Positions 17,937-25,414 of a stretch of DNA of 64,000 nt are shown here, in pieces. A program made the position numbers and the translations under genes. The notes beneath the pieces are model-generated. The model saw only the letters and a list, made by a program, of their open reading frames with translations. It was not told where the DNA came from and ran no database searches. Origin of the DNA: Actinomycetes bacterium (GTDB lineage: Bacteria; Actinomycetota; Acidimicrobiia; Acidimicrobiales; Acidimicrobiaceae). The stretch covers positions 1 through 64,000 of the forward strand of contig JAKAQL010000008.1 of NCBI GenBank assembly GCA_021822605.1, given 5' to 3'. Positions within the stretch are counted from its first letter, which is position 1. Each line of letters begins with the position of its first letter.

Positions 17937-18161
17937 AGCCCGTTCGGTACGTGGCTGGCAACCTCCTTGTGGATCAAGCAGCTATGGCCCACAGGGGCAC
18001 AGTGGAGAGATACGAGGACTGAGAGGGAAGCCTCGCCATGGGCCTACACGTTGACGCGTGGTATTCGCGAGACGATAGCGCGTGAGGCTCAGTTGTGCTG
18101 ACAGCCAAGGTTGCATTGGCCTCTTCGTTTCTACGCCCCAACCACATGGGCCATTCGTAGG

Positions 18162-19019
18162 TCATGGCCAGGGATGATAAGAGGGCGGCGGCGGTCCTAG
18201 CTGGCGGTTCTTTTGTTGACGTCTGCGCCCGGTGAGCCATGCAATGGCCGAACCTAGGATCATGAGTATGGCAACCACCACAATGGTGCGCGCAAGCGGG
18301 CCCGTGTCGCCGATAGCAAAAGGCGCAGGTGGACCGGCAAGCACGAGGGTATACGAGTCGGCATACTCTAAGGACTGTGAGGGTGTGAGCTGCGTAGTGA
18401 AGGCCGCACCGTAGTGGGTATCCGTTGAGGAGTTCTCGAGGATGACGGCACGATGCCCCCAGCATCCACTCGACTTTGGGGATTGACAATCAAGGTTGGA
18501 TCCGCCACCTCCATTGGTGTATCGATATCCGTCCTCGTACATCCACATAAAAACGACGACGATGGCGTTTGGGAAATTTCCCGCCCAATCTGAGCCCCCA
18601 TCCATGGAAGGAGGTATGGCCGGATCACGTGCCTGGTTGGCAGCTTGTCGGGCAAGGAGTTCGAGCTGGGGTGATGAGTCCTCGACGCTTGGCAGGTTTC
18701 GGATGGTGCGCTCATTATTGACAAGGTAGATGAGTTGGCGCGCCTGGCGTAGCTCACTGAAACCTCTTGGAAGCGTGAGGCGTGCTAGGCCCTCGGATCT
18801 TCGAGCCAGGTTCAGATCAAAGAGAGCCGCCTGGGTGCAGGCAGGCGTAGTGTTGGGAATGATTGCAGAATGGCAAGCCTTTTCCCAGTTCGGATCCCCA
18901 GTTGGAATCGTAAGATCGTGCACAGATGATGGTGCGGTCGACTGTGCGGGATTGAAGAGGAAGAGGGAGGAACCCGCGATAAGAAGGAGCGCCATCGCCA
19001 CTATTACCGCTCTCTTCAT
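18162..19019 (-). CDS. secreted CAP-domain protein with C-terminal membrane anchor
   Basis: I start at the internal Met at 19019 because a signal-peptide-like segment begins there (MKRAVIVAMALLLIAGSSLF). The track's upstream ATG would add 35 residues. The 285-residue protein then has a CAP/SCP-like domain: RQLIYLVNNERTIRNLPSV near the start, later CQSPKSSGCWGHRAVILENS and HYGAAFTTQ. A membrane helix near the C-terminus (LARTIVVVAILMILGSAIAW) is followed by a basic, Pro-rich tail, so the domain should face outside and stay attached. CAP proteins in bacteria are poorly defined; a cell-wall or adhesion role is a guess. Confidence 0.7.
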   Translation of the reverse strand: MKRAVIVAMALLLIAGSSLFLFNPAQSTAPSSVHDLTIPTGDPNWEKACHSAIIPNTTPACTQAALFDLNLARRSEGLARLTLPRGFSELRQARQLIYLVNNERTIRNLPSVEDSSPQLELLARQAANQARDPAIPPSMDGGSDWAGNFPNAIVVVFMWMYEDGYRYTNGGGGSNLDCQSPKSSGCWGHRAVILENSSTDTHYGAAFTTQLTPSQSLEYADSYTLVLAGPPAPFAIGDTGPLARTIVVVAILMILGSAIAWLTGRRRQQKNRQLGPPPPSYHPWP

Positions 19020-19180
19020 GCTGTCGTCCCATCTGTCGTCCGATTGTGCTGCCACGTCACCCGGCAACGCAGCCCTCTCAAAGTTTTGTCTTCGGAACAA
19101 GCCTAGTGAGGCTGGCGTCGCCATGACTAAGCTCGCGTCCTTTGGTAGCGTAGACTGGGGACGGAGAGGATGGAGACACG

Positions 19181-20209
19181 ATGAAGCTGGCCATGCAGAT
19201 CAACTATGCGGGCGACATTCTGGAGACAGTTGAAGAGGTAGTTCGCTATGAGAGCGCGGGACTCGATATCGTCTTTGTCGCGGAGGCTTACGGGTTCGAT
19301 GCGGTATCTATCTTGGGATATCTGGCGGCTAGAACGAGTCGCGTTCAGCTCGGGCCTGGGATCCTTCCTATTTATTCCCGGACGCCTGCACTGATCGCGC
19401 AGACTGCGGCAGGACTCGATTACGTATCGGGTGGGCGGGCGGTGCTTGGTCTTGGCGCCTCGGGGCCTCAGGTGATCGAGGGATGGCACGGAGTCGCTTA
19501 TGATCGGCCAATCGCTCGGACTCGGGAGATCATACAGCTCTGTCGCAAGGTTTGGCTTCGAGACCGGCTGGAGTCCGACGGCATCTATCAAATTCCACTT
19601 CGAGGTGGCACCGGACTGGGCAAGCCGCTCAAGCTCATTACCAAGCCAGTCCGACCTCAGGTGCCTATCTATCTCGCCGCAATTGGGCCGGCGAATGTTC
19701 GGTTGGCATCAGAACTCGCGGAGGGATGGCTGCCAATATTTTACCTTCCTGAACAGGCAGAAGCGGTCTGGGGCGATTCCATGCGCCAGGGATTGGACCT
19801 ACGAAACCCGAACCTTGGCCGCTTCGAGATCGTGGCCGGTGGATTGCTCGCTATTGGCAAGGACATCCAAGAGGTCCTCGACCTCGCGCGACCCTACGTT
19901 GCACTCTATGTCGGAGGAATGGGTGCGAAGACAAAGAACTTCTACAACGATCTTTTCCGACGCTATGGATATGGAGATCTAGCTGAACAGATTCAGGATC
20001 TCTATCTTGCTGGCGAACGGGAGAGGGCAGCCAAGCTCGTACCCAACGAACTGCTTGAACGTATGAATCTTGTCGGTGATGCCGGTTTTGTCCAGGAACG
20101 GGTCCACGCCTTTGCCCAAGCTGGCGTCACCACGCTGATGGTGACGCCAGTTGGTGAAGATCCGATCGGCTCATTCCGACAGTTGCGCGCGATGGTCGAT
20201 CGGCTCTAA
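19181..20209 (+). CDS. LLM-class, probably F420-dependent, oxidoreductase
   Basis: This 342-residue TIM-barrel protein matches the luciferase-like family used with F420 in actinobacteria. It starts MKLAMQINYAGDILETVEE, with GLDIVFVAEAYGFDAVSILG, TSRVQLGPGILPIYSRTP and RAVLGLGASGPQVIEGWHG. The barrel end has PIYLAAIGPANVRLASELAEG. The substrate is not predictable. GGATGGAG lies ahead of the ATG, and a TAGACT -10-like element is at 19151. It starts 161 bases from the divergent CAP gene and runs directly into the CrtQ-like gene. Confidence 0.88.
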   Translation: MKLAMQINYAGDILETVEEVVRYESAGLDIVFVAEAYGFDAVSILGYLAARTSRVQLGPGILPIYSRTPALIAQTAAGLDYVSGGRAVLGLGASGPQVIEGWHGVAYDRPIARTREIIQLCRKVWLRDRLESDGIYQIPLRGGTGLGKPLKLITKPVRPQVPIYLAAIGPANVRLASELAEGWLPIFYLPEQAEAVWGDSMRQGLDLRNPNLGRFEIVAGGLLAIGKDIQEVLDLARPYVALYVGGMGAKTKNFYNDLFRRYGYGDLAEQIQDLYLAGERERAAKLVPNELLERMNLVGDAGFVQERVHAFAQAGVTTLMVTPVGEDPIGSFRQLRAMVDRL

Positions 20210-20213
20210 CTTA

Positions 20214-21317
20214 GTGTTCTCTGTCGCGCTATGGTGGCCACTCTTGGTGGTTGTCTGGGAGATCTACTTCACATGGCGATTATTTTTTCCGCAACGAATC
20301 GACCAAGTTCTTTCGCCGAGGGTACCGTTGGACGGGGTGGAGGTGGTCATCCCCGCACATAACGAGGCCGCGACTCTTCCAAAACTGCTTGCCAGTCTGG
20401 ATGCTCAGAAGGGAGTGAACGCGCTGGTCACAGTTATCGATGATCGCTCAAGTGATGAGACTTGCGCCATTGCGCAGTCACTGGGAGTTGAGGTCCTACA
20501 GCTCCACGATAGGCGCGGAAACAATCCAAAGGCTGGCGCTCTGAGCAATTGGATCCCAAAGGGGACCACTGAGACGGTGGTGTTTCTGGATGCAGATGTC
20601 GATCTTGTCGAGGCTCACGCGTTGGTGCGGCTCGTAGCTGTTGCTCGGGGGCGACCAAATGATCTGATCAGCGTACAGCCCTATCATCGGATGGGGCGCT
20701 GGTACGAGCAGTTCGCATTCTTTCCGAACCTCGTCTCTATGGTGGCCTCAGGAGCCTTTGGCGCATTTGGGCTTGGATATTCGGCTGCCACCTTCGGTCC
20801 GGTGTTGTGCTGTCAGGTGGCTCAGTACCAACGGGTAGGTGGGCATGCGGTGGTGATGGACTCGGTGCTCGATGATCAGGCATTGGGTCAGAGATTTCGA
20901 GGTGCTGGCGGTCACACTGTCCTGTTCGGGGGTCGAGGATGGGTTGAGTTTCGGATGTATGCGAATGGGTTTGGACAGTTGCTGGAGGGCTTCCGAAAAA
21001 ACGTTGCGAAAGGGGCGCTCATGGTTCGTGGCTTCGGGGCGCTGCTGGCAACGCTGATGGTAGTGGGCCAACTCTCGGCACTCGCCACCCTTGCTTCCGT
21101 TGGTGTCAAGGGTCTGCCGGCGGCGTTGGTGGTCATTGGGTTGGTCTGTTTGGTCAATACGTTGGTAGCACGGCGTATTGGTGCGTTCCATTGGAGCAGT
21201 GTGTGTTTTCAGCTGGTCTATCTACCCATTTTTCTTTGGATGGTAGCCACTTCCGGGTTTGACCTACTACGCGGTATGACCACCTGGAAAGGTCAGGCGA
21301 TGAGAACGAGGCGATGA
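20214..21317 (+). CDS. crtQ: membrane-associated family 2 glycosyltransferase, CrtQ-like
   Basis: I start at the GTG at 20214, four bases after the previous stop, so the protein begins with a membrane helix (LVFSVALWWPLLVVVWEIYF). The GT-A domain shows VEVVIPAHNEAATL, VIDDRSSDET and the DAD motif in VVFLDADVDLV, then DSVLDDQALGQRF. Three to four C-terminal hydrophobic segments follow. The layout and the overlap with a clear CrtO homologue match the staphyloxanthin enzyme CrtQ, which glucosylates 4,4'-diaponeurosporenoate. Whether the acceptor here is a carotenoid is inference; no crtM/N/P is in the window. Confidence 0.82.
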   Translation: MFSVALWWPLLVVVWEIYFTWRLFFPQRIDQVLSPRVPLDGVEVVIPAHNEAATLPKLLASLDAQKGVNALVTVIDDRSSDETCAIAQSLGVEVLQLHDRRGNNPKAGALSNWIPKGTTETVVFLDADVDLVEAHALVRLVAVARGRPNDLISVQPYHRMGRWYEQFAFFPNLVSMVASGAFGAFGLGYSAATFGPVLCCQVAQYQRVGGHAVVMDSVLDDQALGQRFRGAGGHTVLFGGRGWVEFRMYANGFGQLLEGFRKNVAKGALMVRGFGALLATLMVVGQLSALATLASVGVKGLPAALVVIGLVCLVNTLVARRIGAFHWSSVCFQLVYLPIFLWMVATSGFDLLRGMTTWKGQAMRTRR

Positions 21318-21799
21318 GCGTGTCCAGTGTGACCGACATGGCGCTTGCAATCGCGTACTGGATTACGACAAGCGTAGTGGTAGGACTCCTCGGTGCACGG
21401 CTCACTCTAGGGGCGTTGCGCTCTGTCGCTCGTCGCACCTGGTGGTCAGCCGGGCCCACTGCGCGTTGGTATCGACGCATACTGCGCATTGACGTTTGGA
21501 AAGATAAGCTACCCGAGGCGGGAAGGTTTGGCGGCGGAGTCTCTAAGCGGCGAATCATCAGTCGTAAGCACTCGGTGTTGGAACGACTGTACTTGGAGAC
21601 GGTGCGGGCTGAGCTGGTACATACCGTCTTGTTGGCGATTCAGTGGGTACCGGTATTTTGGCTGAGTCCAGGTTTTATCGCCGTCCCGGTACTGTATGCG
21701 CTGGTCGCGAACGTACCCTTCATAGCAGTTCAACGGTACAACCGGTTGCGGCTGTCAAGACTTGTGAGTGTCGATGATCGCTGGAGCCTTGACGAATAG
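21314..21799 (+). CDS. crtO: CrtO-like glycosyl carotenoid acyltransferase
   Basis: This 161-residue membrane protein overlaps the CrtQ-like stop (ATGA). Its second half matches S. aureus CrtO closely: ETVRAELVHT followed by a hydrophobic stretch and YALVANVPFIAVQRYNRLRL, where the staphylococcal enzyme has a nearly parallel run. The middle has VWKDKLPEAGRFGGGVSKR. CrtO adds a fatty acyl chain to the sugar of the glucosylated carotenoid. Paired with crtQ this suggests an acylated glycolipid or glyco-carotenoid of the membrane. Its 3' end overlaps convergent orn by 45 bases. Confidence 0.85.
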   Translation: MSVSSVTDMALAIAYWITTSVVVGLLGARLTLGALRSVARRTWWSAGPTARWYRRILRIDVWKDKLPEAGRFGGGVSKRRIISRKHSVLERLYLETVRAELVHTVLLAIQWVPVFWLSPGFIAVPVLYALVANVPFIAVQRYNRLRLSRLVSVDDRWSLDE

Positions 21800-22318
21800 A
21801 TGTTCACGATAGTACTGTAGCTCTGCGATACTGTCTCGAATATCGTCAAGGGCACGATGTGAGCTGTCCTTTTTTGGCAGGAGATCAGCCAGGCCGGGAT
21901 ACCACCGCTTCGCGAGTTCTTTGATGCTCGACACATCGACGGATCGGTAGTGCAGCCAGTTCTCAAGGTCGGGCATGTACCTCGCGAGAAAGCGGCGATC
22001 AGTGCCGATCGAGTTTCCGCAGAGAGGCACCTGTCGAGCATTTGGACAGTGCCGCTTGAGAAAGGCAAGCGCGGCAAGGTTGGCTTCCTCAAGAGTGGTG
22101 GTAGATGCACGAACGTCTGCCAGGAGGCCGTTGGCTTCGTGCATCTTTGTGACAACTTTCTCCATTTCCCCAAGCGAATCGTCATCCGCGTGTATCACCA
22201 AAGGGCCGAACTCCTCAATGGTGTTGAGGTCGTCGTCGGTAACGATCATCGCGATTTCCAATATGACATTGCGCTCGGGGAGAAGCCCTGTCATCTCTAG
22301 ATCCATCCATGCCAGCAT
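21755..22318 (-). CDS. orn: oligoribonuclease
   Basis: This DEDDh 3'-5' exonuclease of 187 residues starts at the Met of MLAWMDLEMTGL; the track's extra 31 residues do not fit the family. Catalytic acids are visible in WMDLEMTGL (D, E), GNSIGTDRRFL (D) and KDSSHRALDDI (H, D). Orn degrades 2-5-mer RNAs, including pGpG from c-di-GMP breakdown, which links it to the GGDEF/EAL genes of this window. It is convergent and 3'-overlapping with crtO and divergent from ppm. Confidence 0.95.
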   Translation of the reverse strand: MLAWMDLEMTGLLPERNVILEIAMIVTDDDLNTIEEFGPLVIHADDDSLGEMEKVVTKMHEANGLLADVRASTTTLEEANLAALAFLKRHCPNARQVPLCGNSIGTDRRFLARYMPDLENWLHYRSVDVSSIKELAKRWYPGLADLLPKKDSSHRALDDIRDSIAELQYYREHLFVKAPAIIDTHKS

Positions 22319-22387
22319 GACAGCCAGGTTACTCGCTGTGTATGCTGAGTGGGGTAGCATGAAGGTAAGAGGAACAAGAAGGGGTAT

Positions 22388-23185
22388 ATGGGTCACACGG
22401 CATCGCAGCATCCCTGGGTGATCGTTCCGACGTATAATGAAGCTAGCAATATTGTCGATATCGTCAAGGCGATTCGTGAGGCGGTGCCTGCCTCCACGGT
22501 ATTGGTGGTTGATGATAGCTCGCCGGACGGCACGGCGGATTTGGTTGAGGGGCTCCGCACCACCGATAGTTGCATTCGCGTGCTACGACGTCCTGGGAAG
22601 GCCGGACTCGGTGCAGCGTATCGGTCAGGGTTTCGGCAGGCGCTGGACTCCGGTGCTACCGCCCTGGTCGAAATAGATGCAGATTTCTCGCACGACCCGG
22701 CCGTCATCCCAAGTTTGCTTCAGAGCCTCGATGACGGTGCTGGTCTCGCCATCGGGTCACGCTACGTAGCCGGTGGTTCGTCGGAAGGGTTGCCGGCCAT
22801 GCGCCTCTTGATCTCCCGTCTTGGGAATCGCTATGCGTCCCTCATGCTTGGGATGAAGGTCCACGACGCCACCGCTGGTTTCCGCGCCTACGAGGCCGGG
22901 GCAATGAAGATGATCGATCTTGACCGAGTACGCGCCGATGGGTATGGATTTCAGGTTGAGATGGCCTATCTAATCTCCCAACTGGGCTTCAGGATCACCG
23001 AGGTGCCAATCACCTTCCATGATCGGCGCGCAGGTAGCTCGAAGATGTCGAGCCATATTGTCGTCGAGGCGATGATGCTCTGCACGATTTGGGGCTTGAG
23101 TCGAAGGGTGGCGTGGCTGCGGCAGGGCTCACGACAGGACCGGCTGATCGATCAGTTGGAGAAGCTGATTCGGATGTCGAAGTGA
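22388..23185 (+). CDS. polyprenol-phosphate mannose/glucose synthase (Dpm1/Ppm1 family)
   Basis: This 265-residue GT2 enzyme has WVIVPTYNEASNI, VVDDSSPDGTADLV, the metal-binding EIDADFSHDP and IGSRYVAGG, then DATAGFRAYEAGAM and DRRAGSSKMS. These are the characteristic blocks of dolichol/polyprenol-phosphate mannosyltransferases. No multi-pass C-terminal domain is present, so it resembles the soluble catalytic part of Ppm1. It would make the lipid-linked sugar donor for lipomannan or protein mannosylation. Its stop overlaps the dut start (GTGA). Confidence 0.92.
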   Translation: MGHTASQHPWVIVPTYNEASNIVDIVKAIREAVPASTVLVVDDSSPDGTADLVEGLRTTDSCIRVLRRPGKAGLGAAYRSGFRQALDSGATALVEIDADFSHDPAVIPSLLQSLDDGAGLAIGSRYVAGGSSEGLPAMRLLISRLGNRYASLMLGMKVHDATAGFRAYEAGAMKMIDLDRVRADGYGFQVEMAYLISQLGFRITEVPITFHDRRAGSSKMSSHIVVEAMMLCTIWGLSRRVAWLRQGSRQDRLIDQLEKLIRMSK

Positions 23186-23616
23186 CGGAGATCGCGGTAC
23201 AGGTGCTTCATCCTGAAGCACAAATTCCTGCATCGCAGTTGCCGGGCGATGCAGGAGCCGATCTTGCCCTTGTCGAAAGTCTGACCCTGCGCCCCGGTGC
23301 CCGTGGACTGGGTCGCACTGGACTTGCTGTAGAGCTGCCCTCTGGGACGATGGGGTTGGTGATGCCCCGCAGCGGTCTCGCTCTTCGTCTGGGTGTGACG
23401 GTACTCAACGCTCCGGGCCTGATCGACGCGGGCTATCGCGGGGAGATCAGAGTGCTGTTGATCAATTTTGGTGAGAGTACGGTGGAGCTTCTTCCTGGTG
23501 ATCGGGTCGCACAACTCGTGGTAGTACCGTATGTGGGTGTCGACTATCTGGTGCGAGATGCATTGTCAGAGACGGAGCGAGGAGTTGGTGGCTTTGGTCA
23601 TACCGGCCATCATTGA
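23182..23616 (+). CDS. dut: dUTP diphosphatase
   Basis: I place the start at the GTG overlapping the previous stop, giving 144 residues, the usual dUTPase length. Motif 1 is PGDAGADLAL, motif 2 MPRSGLALRLGV, motif 3 APGLIDAGYRGEIRVLLIN, motif 4 GDRVAQLVVVPY, and motif 5 the C-terminal ERGVGGFGHTG. The trimeric enzyme hydrolyses dUTP to dUMP and keeps uracil out of DNA. Confidence 0.95.
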   Translation: MTEIAVQVLHPEAQIPASQLPGDAGADLALVESLTLRPGARGLGRTGLAVELPSGTMGLVMPRSGLALRLGVTVLNAPGLIDAGYRGEIRVLLINFGESTVELLPGDRVAQLVVVPYVGVDYLVRDALSETERGVGGFGHTGHH

Positions 23617-23660
23617 TCGCCTGCGTAAAGACAAGGGGCAAGGGGAGTTGGGTCGCCTGT

Positions 23661-23666
23661 TATACT
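23661..23666 (+). promoter_or_regulatory. -10 element of the tRNA-Gly gene
   Basis: TATACT lies 12 bases ahead of the mature tRNA 5' end. I see no good -35 at the usual distance. Confidence 0.4.
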
Positions 23667-23678
23667 GTTGAGCGTAAC

Positions 23679-23751
23679 GCGGACGTGGCTCAGTTGGTAG
23701 AGCATCACCTTGCCAAGGTGAGGGTCGCGGGTTCGAATCCCGTCGTCCGCT
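23679..23751 (+). tRNA. tRNA-Gly(GCC)
   Basis: A full cloverleaf can be drawn. The acceptor arms GCGGACG/CGTCCGC pair, the D arm contains CAGTTGGTAGAGC, the anticodon arm CACCT-TGCCAAG gives anticodon GCC, and the T arm is GGGTTCGAATCCC. The discriminator is U and CCA is not encoded. It lies directly after dut. Confidence 0.96.
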
Positions 23752-24342
23752 CGACAGAGGGTTTGGCTGTGCTGTTCCCTGCTTTTCGTGGTTGTTTGAA
23801 TTCGCTCGGTTCCAAGCCTGAGGTAACGGGCCTCATCACTGGGGCACAGTCGTTCTAAGGTCAGCGGTATATGTGATATTCAATCGTGGGTCTGGGTGCG
23901 GCTAGCGAGCGTAGATTCGAGCCGAAACCCTCAGCCACATGGATGGACAGCTCGCGGCGTTGACTGGACTGCAAACGCCTAGGAGGCCTCACGCCGCGGC
24001 TCTGTGAGCGTCCCTCGTTCAAGACGCGCTCCTCGTTGGCTACCCTCGCATCTCGTCGATATCGGTGGTTCGTACTGATAGTGACCAGACGCCGAAGGGA
24101 AGCTATCTATCCATCCGCTCCACTACCTTAGTGAGGCGGCTGGCTGCTTGGGATCGATCGGCTGTATCCACCTCAGACGTGAGGAGGAGCATAAGAATGT
24201 TCTATCCAGAGGCTGCACACGATCCAGCGAGGGTGTCGATTGGGGGTTGGGGCTACTGGTGCGCCCATGGCAAGCGAGGAAATTGGGGAGTGGGGCCGAG
24301 ATGGCCCGATTGCGGGGCCAGGCGCTATAGAGTGTAGCCCAC
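23752..24342. other. gene-free interval between two tRNA genes
   Basis: About 590 bases separate tRNA-Gly and tRNA-Val. The ORFs offered here are short, run on both strands and resemble no family I know. I see no repeat, array or convincing promoter. Confidence 0.5.
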
Positions 24343-24415
24343 GGGCCGTTGGCGCAGTTGGTAGCGCACTTGCATGACGCGCAAGGGGTCAGAGGTTCGA
24401 GTCCTCTACGGCCCA
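24343..24415 (+). tRNA. tRNA-Val(GAC)
   Basis: The acceptor arms GGGCCGT/ACGGCCC pair, the D arm contains GCGCAGTTGGTAGCGC, the anticodon stem is CTTGC/GCAAG around loop ATGACGC (anticodon GAC), and the T arm is GAGGTTCGAGTCCTC. The discriminator is A. CCA is not encoded; the ACC that follows does not complete it. Confidence 0.93.
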
Positions 24416-24871
24416 CCGTGATGGAGATCGCTGCTGAGTGGGTCCGAGCGAGCCATCTGCTGACATGATTCCGGTAACGGTACTCTGCATCCCGACCAGA
24501 GCGAGCTCGTTCGCCGAGAACATGGAGAATCTCCTTGCCTCACGAGAGCTGTTCTCCGCTAATCTCCCCGAAAGGGGAGTGAACGATAGTCAAAAACGGT
24601 GCGCACTCAACTGGGGTGACCGGCAGCGAGAAGGCCAAGTGAGGTGCTGCCGTGGTGATCATTGGAGTGTCGGCTGCCGAACTTTCCGAACAGGGGTCGC
24701 AGGTAAATCTTGCGGGGGCGTGTCGTGCCATAGGTGGCAACCGTATCTTCTTGGGCTGCCCGTCTACCGTTGGCTCCAAAGGGCAAGTCTGGCGCGATAA
24801 ACGCGGTATTCATGCCTCGTTTGGCCGCGGAAACGAGAAACTGACCGAGCCTATGACACTCTGAGCAGCGT
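24416..24871. other. interval without a recognised gene
   Basis: About 455 bases. A 70-codon plus-strand frame (24652-24864) and two longer minus-strand frames cross it, but their translations are low in hydrophobic patterning and match nothing I recognise. It could hold a decayed gene; I cannot support one. Confidence 0.4.
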
Positions 24872-25300
24872 CTATTGGCCGGAGTTTTTGGACGGTGATC
24901 TGCTGAGGTGATAGAGCAGGAAAGCATACGCAAAGAGCGCAAGGGTGAATCCGAGTGCCATGATCAACGACAACAGGTTTGATCGGCCACCGCCATTGAC
25001 AAAGGCGAGCCCTGCGGCAATCGCAATGACGATACCAAGGACTCCGACGATCGTGTAACCCAGGGCGCCAGCCGCGGGTTGTTCAAGTGAGGCATTGATC
25101 ATCATGACGCCGTTGATTAGGAGGGCAAGACCGATGATCACATGGATATACAGAACCGCAATGGGGTGCGATGCACCCCACGGGTTATGAGGAGTAATTG
25201 TTACATACAATACATTGGCGGTACCGAAGATGAATTCAATGAGTAGCGCAACGATGGAGGTGAACGATAAAAGTTTGAGGTCGAGCTGGCGCTTACTCAT
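24872..25300 (-). CDS. small four-helix integral membrane protein of unknown function
   Basis: This 142-residue protein has four clear hydrophobic helices: FTSIVALLIEFIFGTANVLY, AVLYIHVIIGLALLINGVMM, YTIVGVLGIVIAIAAGLAF and SLIMALGFTLALFAYAFLLY. The loops are short and the C-terminus polar. I do not recognise a named family, although the pattern is reminiscent of small heme- or quinone-associated or DoxX-like membrane proteins. It stands alone with a good promoter. No catalytic motif is visible. Confidence 0.75.
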   Translation of the reverse strand: MSKRQLDLKLLSFTSIVALLIEFIFGTANVLYVTITPHNPWGASHPIAVLYIHVIIGLALLINGVMMINASLEQPAAGALGYTIVGVLGIVIAIAAGLAFVNGGGRSNLLSLIMALGFTLALFAYAFLLYHLSRSPSKNSGQ

Positions 25301-25309
25301 AGCAACGAC

Positions 25310-25338
25310 AGTCTAGCGCCTCTGGCCGCTTTAAGCAA
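25310..25338 (-). promoter_or_regulatory. promoter of the four-helix membrane protein
   Basis: On the minus strand TTGCTT (25333-25338) and TAGACT (25310-25315) are spaced by 17 bases. Nine bases separate the -10 from the ATG, so the leader would be only about two to three bases and carries no ribosome-binding site. Confidence 0.6.
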
Positions 25339-25414
25339 GTCGGTCGCGACGACTATACCGTAACATCAGGATGAGTCCACCAATCATGTCTGGTAGTAGA
25401 GGACGAGCTATGTA

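Noticed and set aside
24607-24942. 111-codon minus-strand ORF near tRNA-Val
   Set aside because: Its composition is unlike real genes here, it overlaps the four-helix membrane protein gene in another frame, and no family is recognised.
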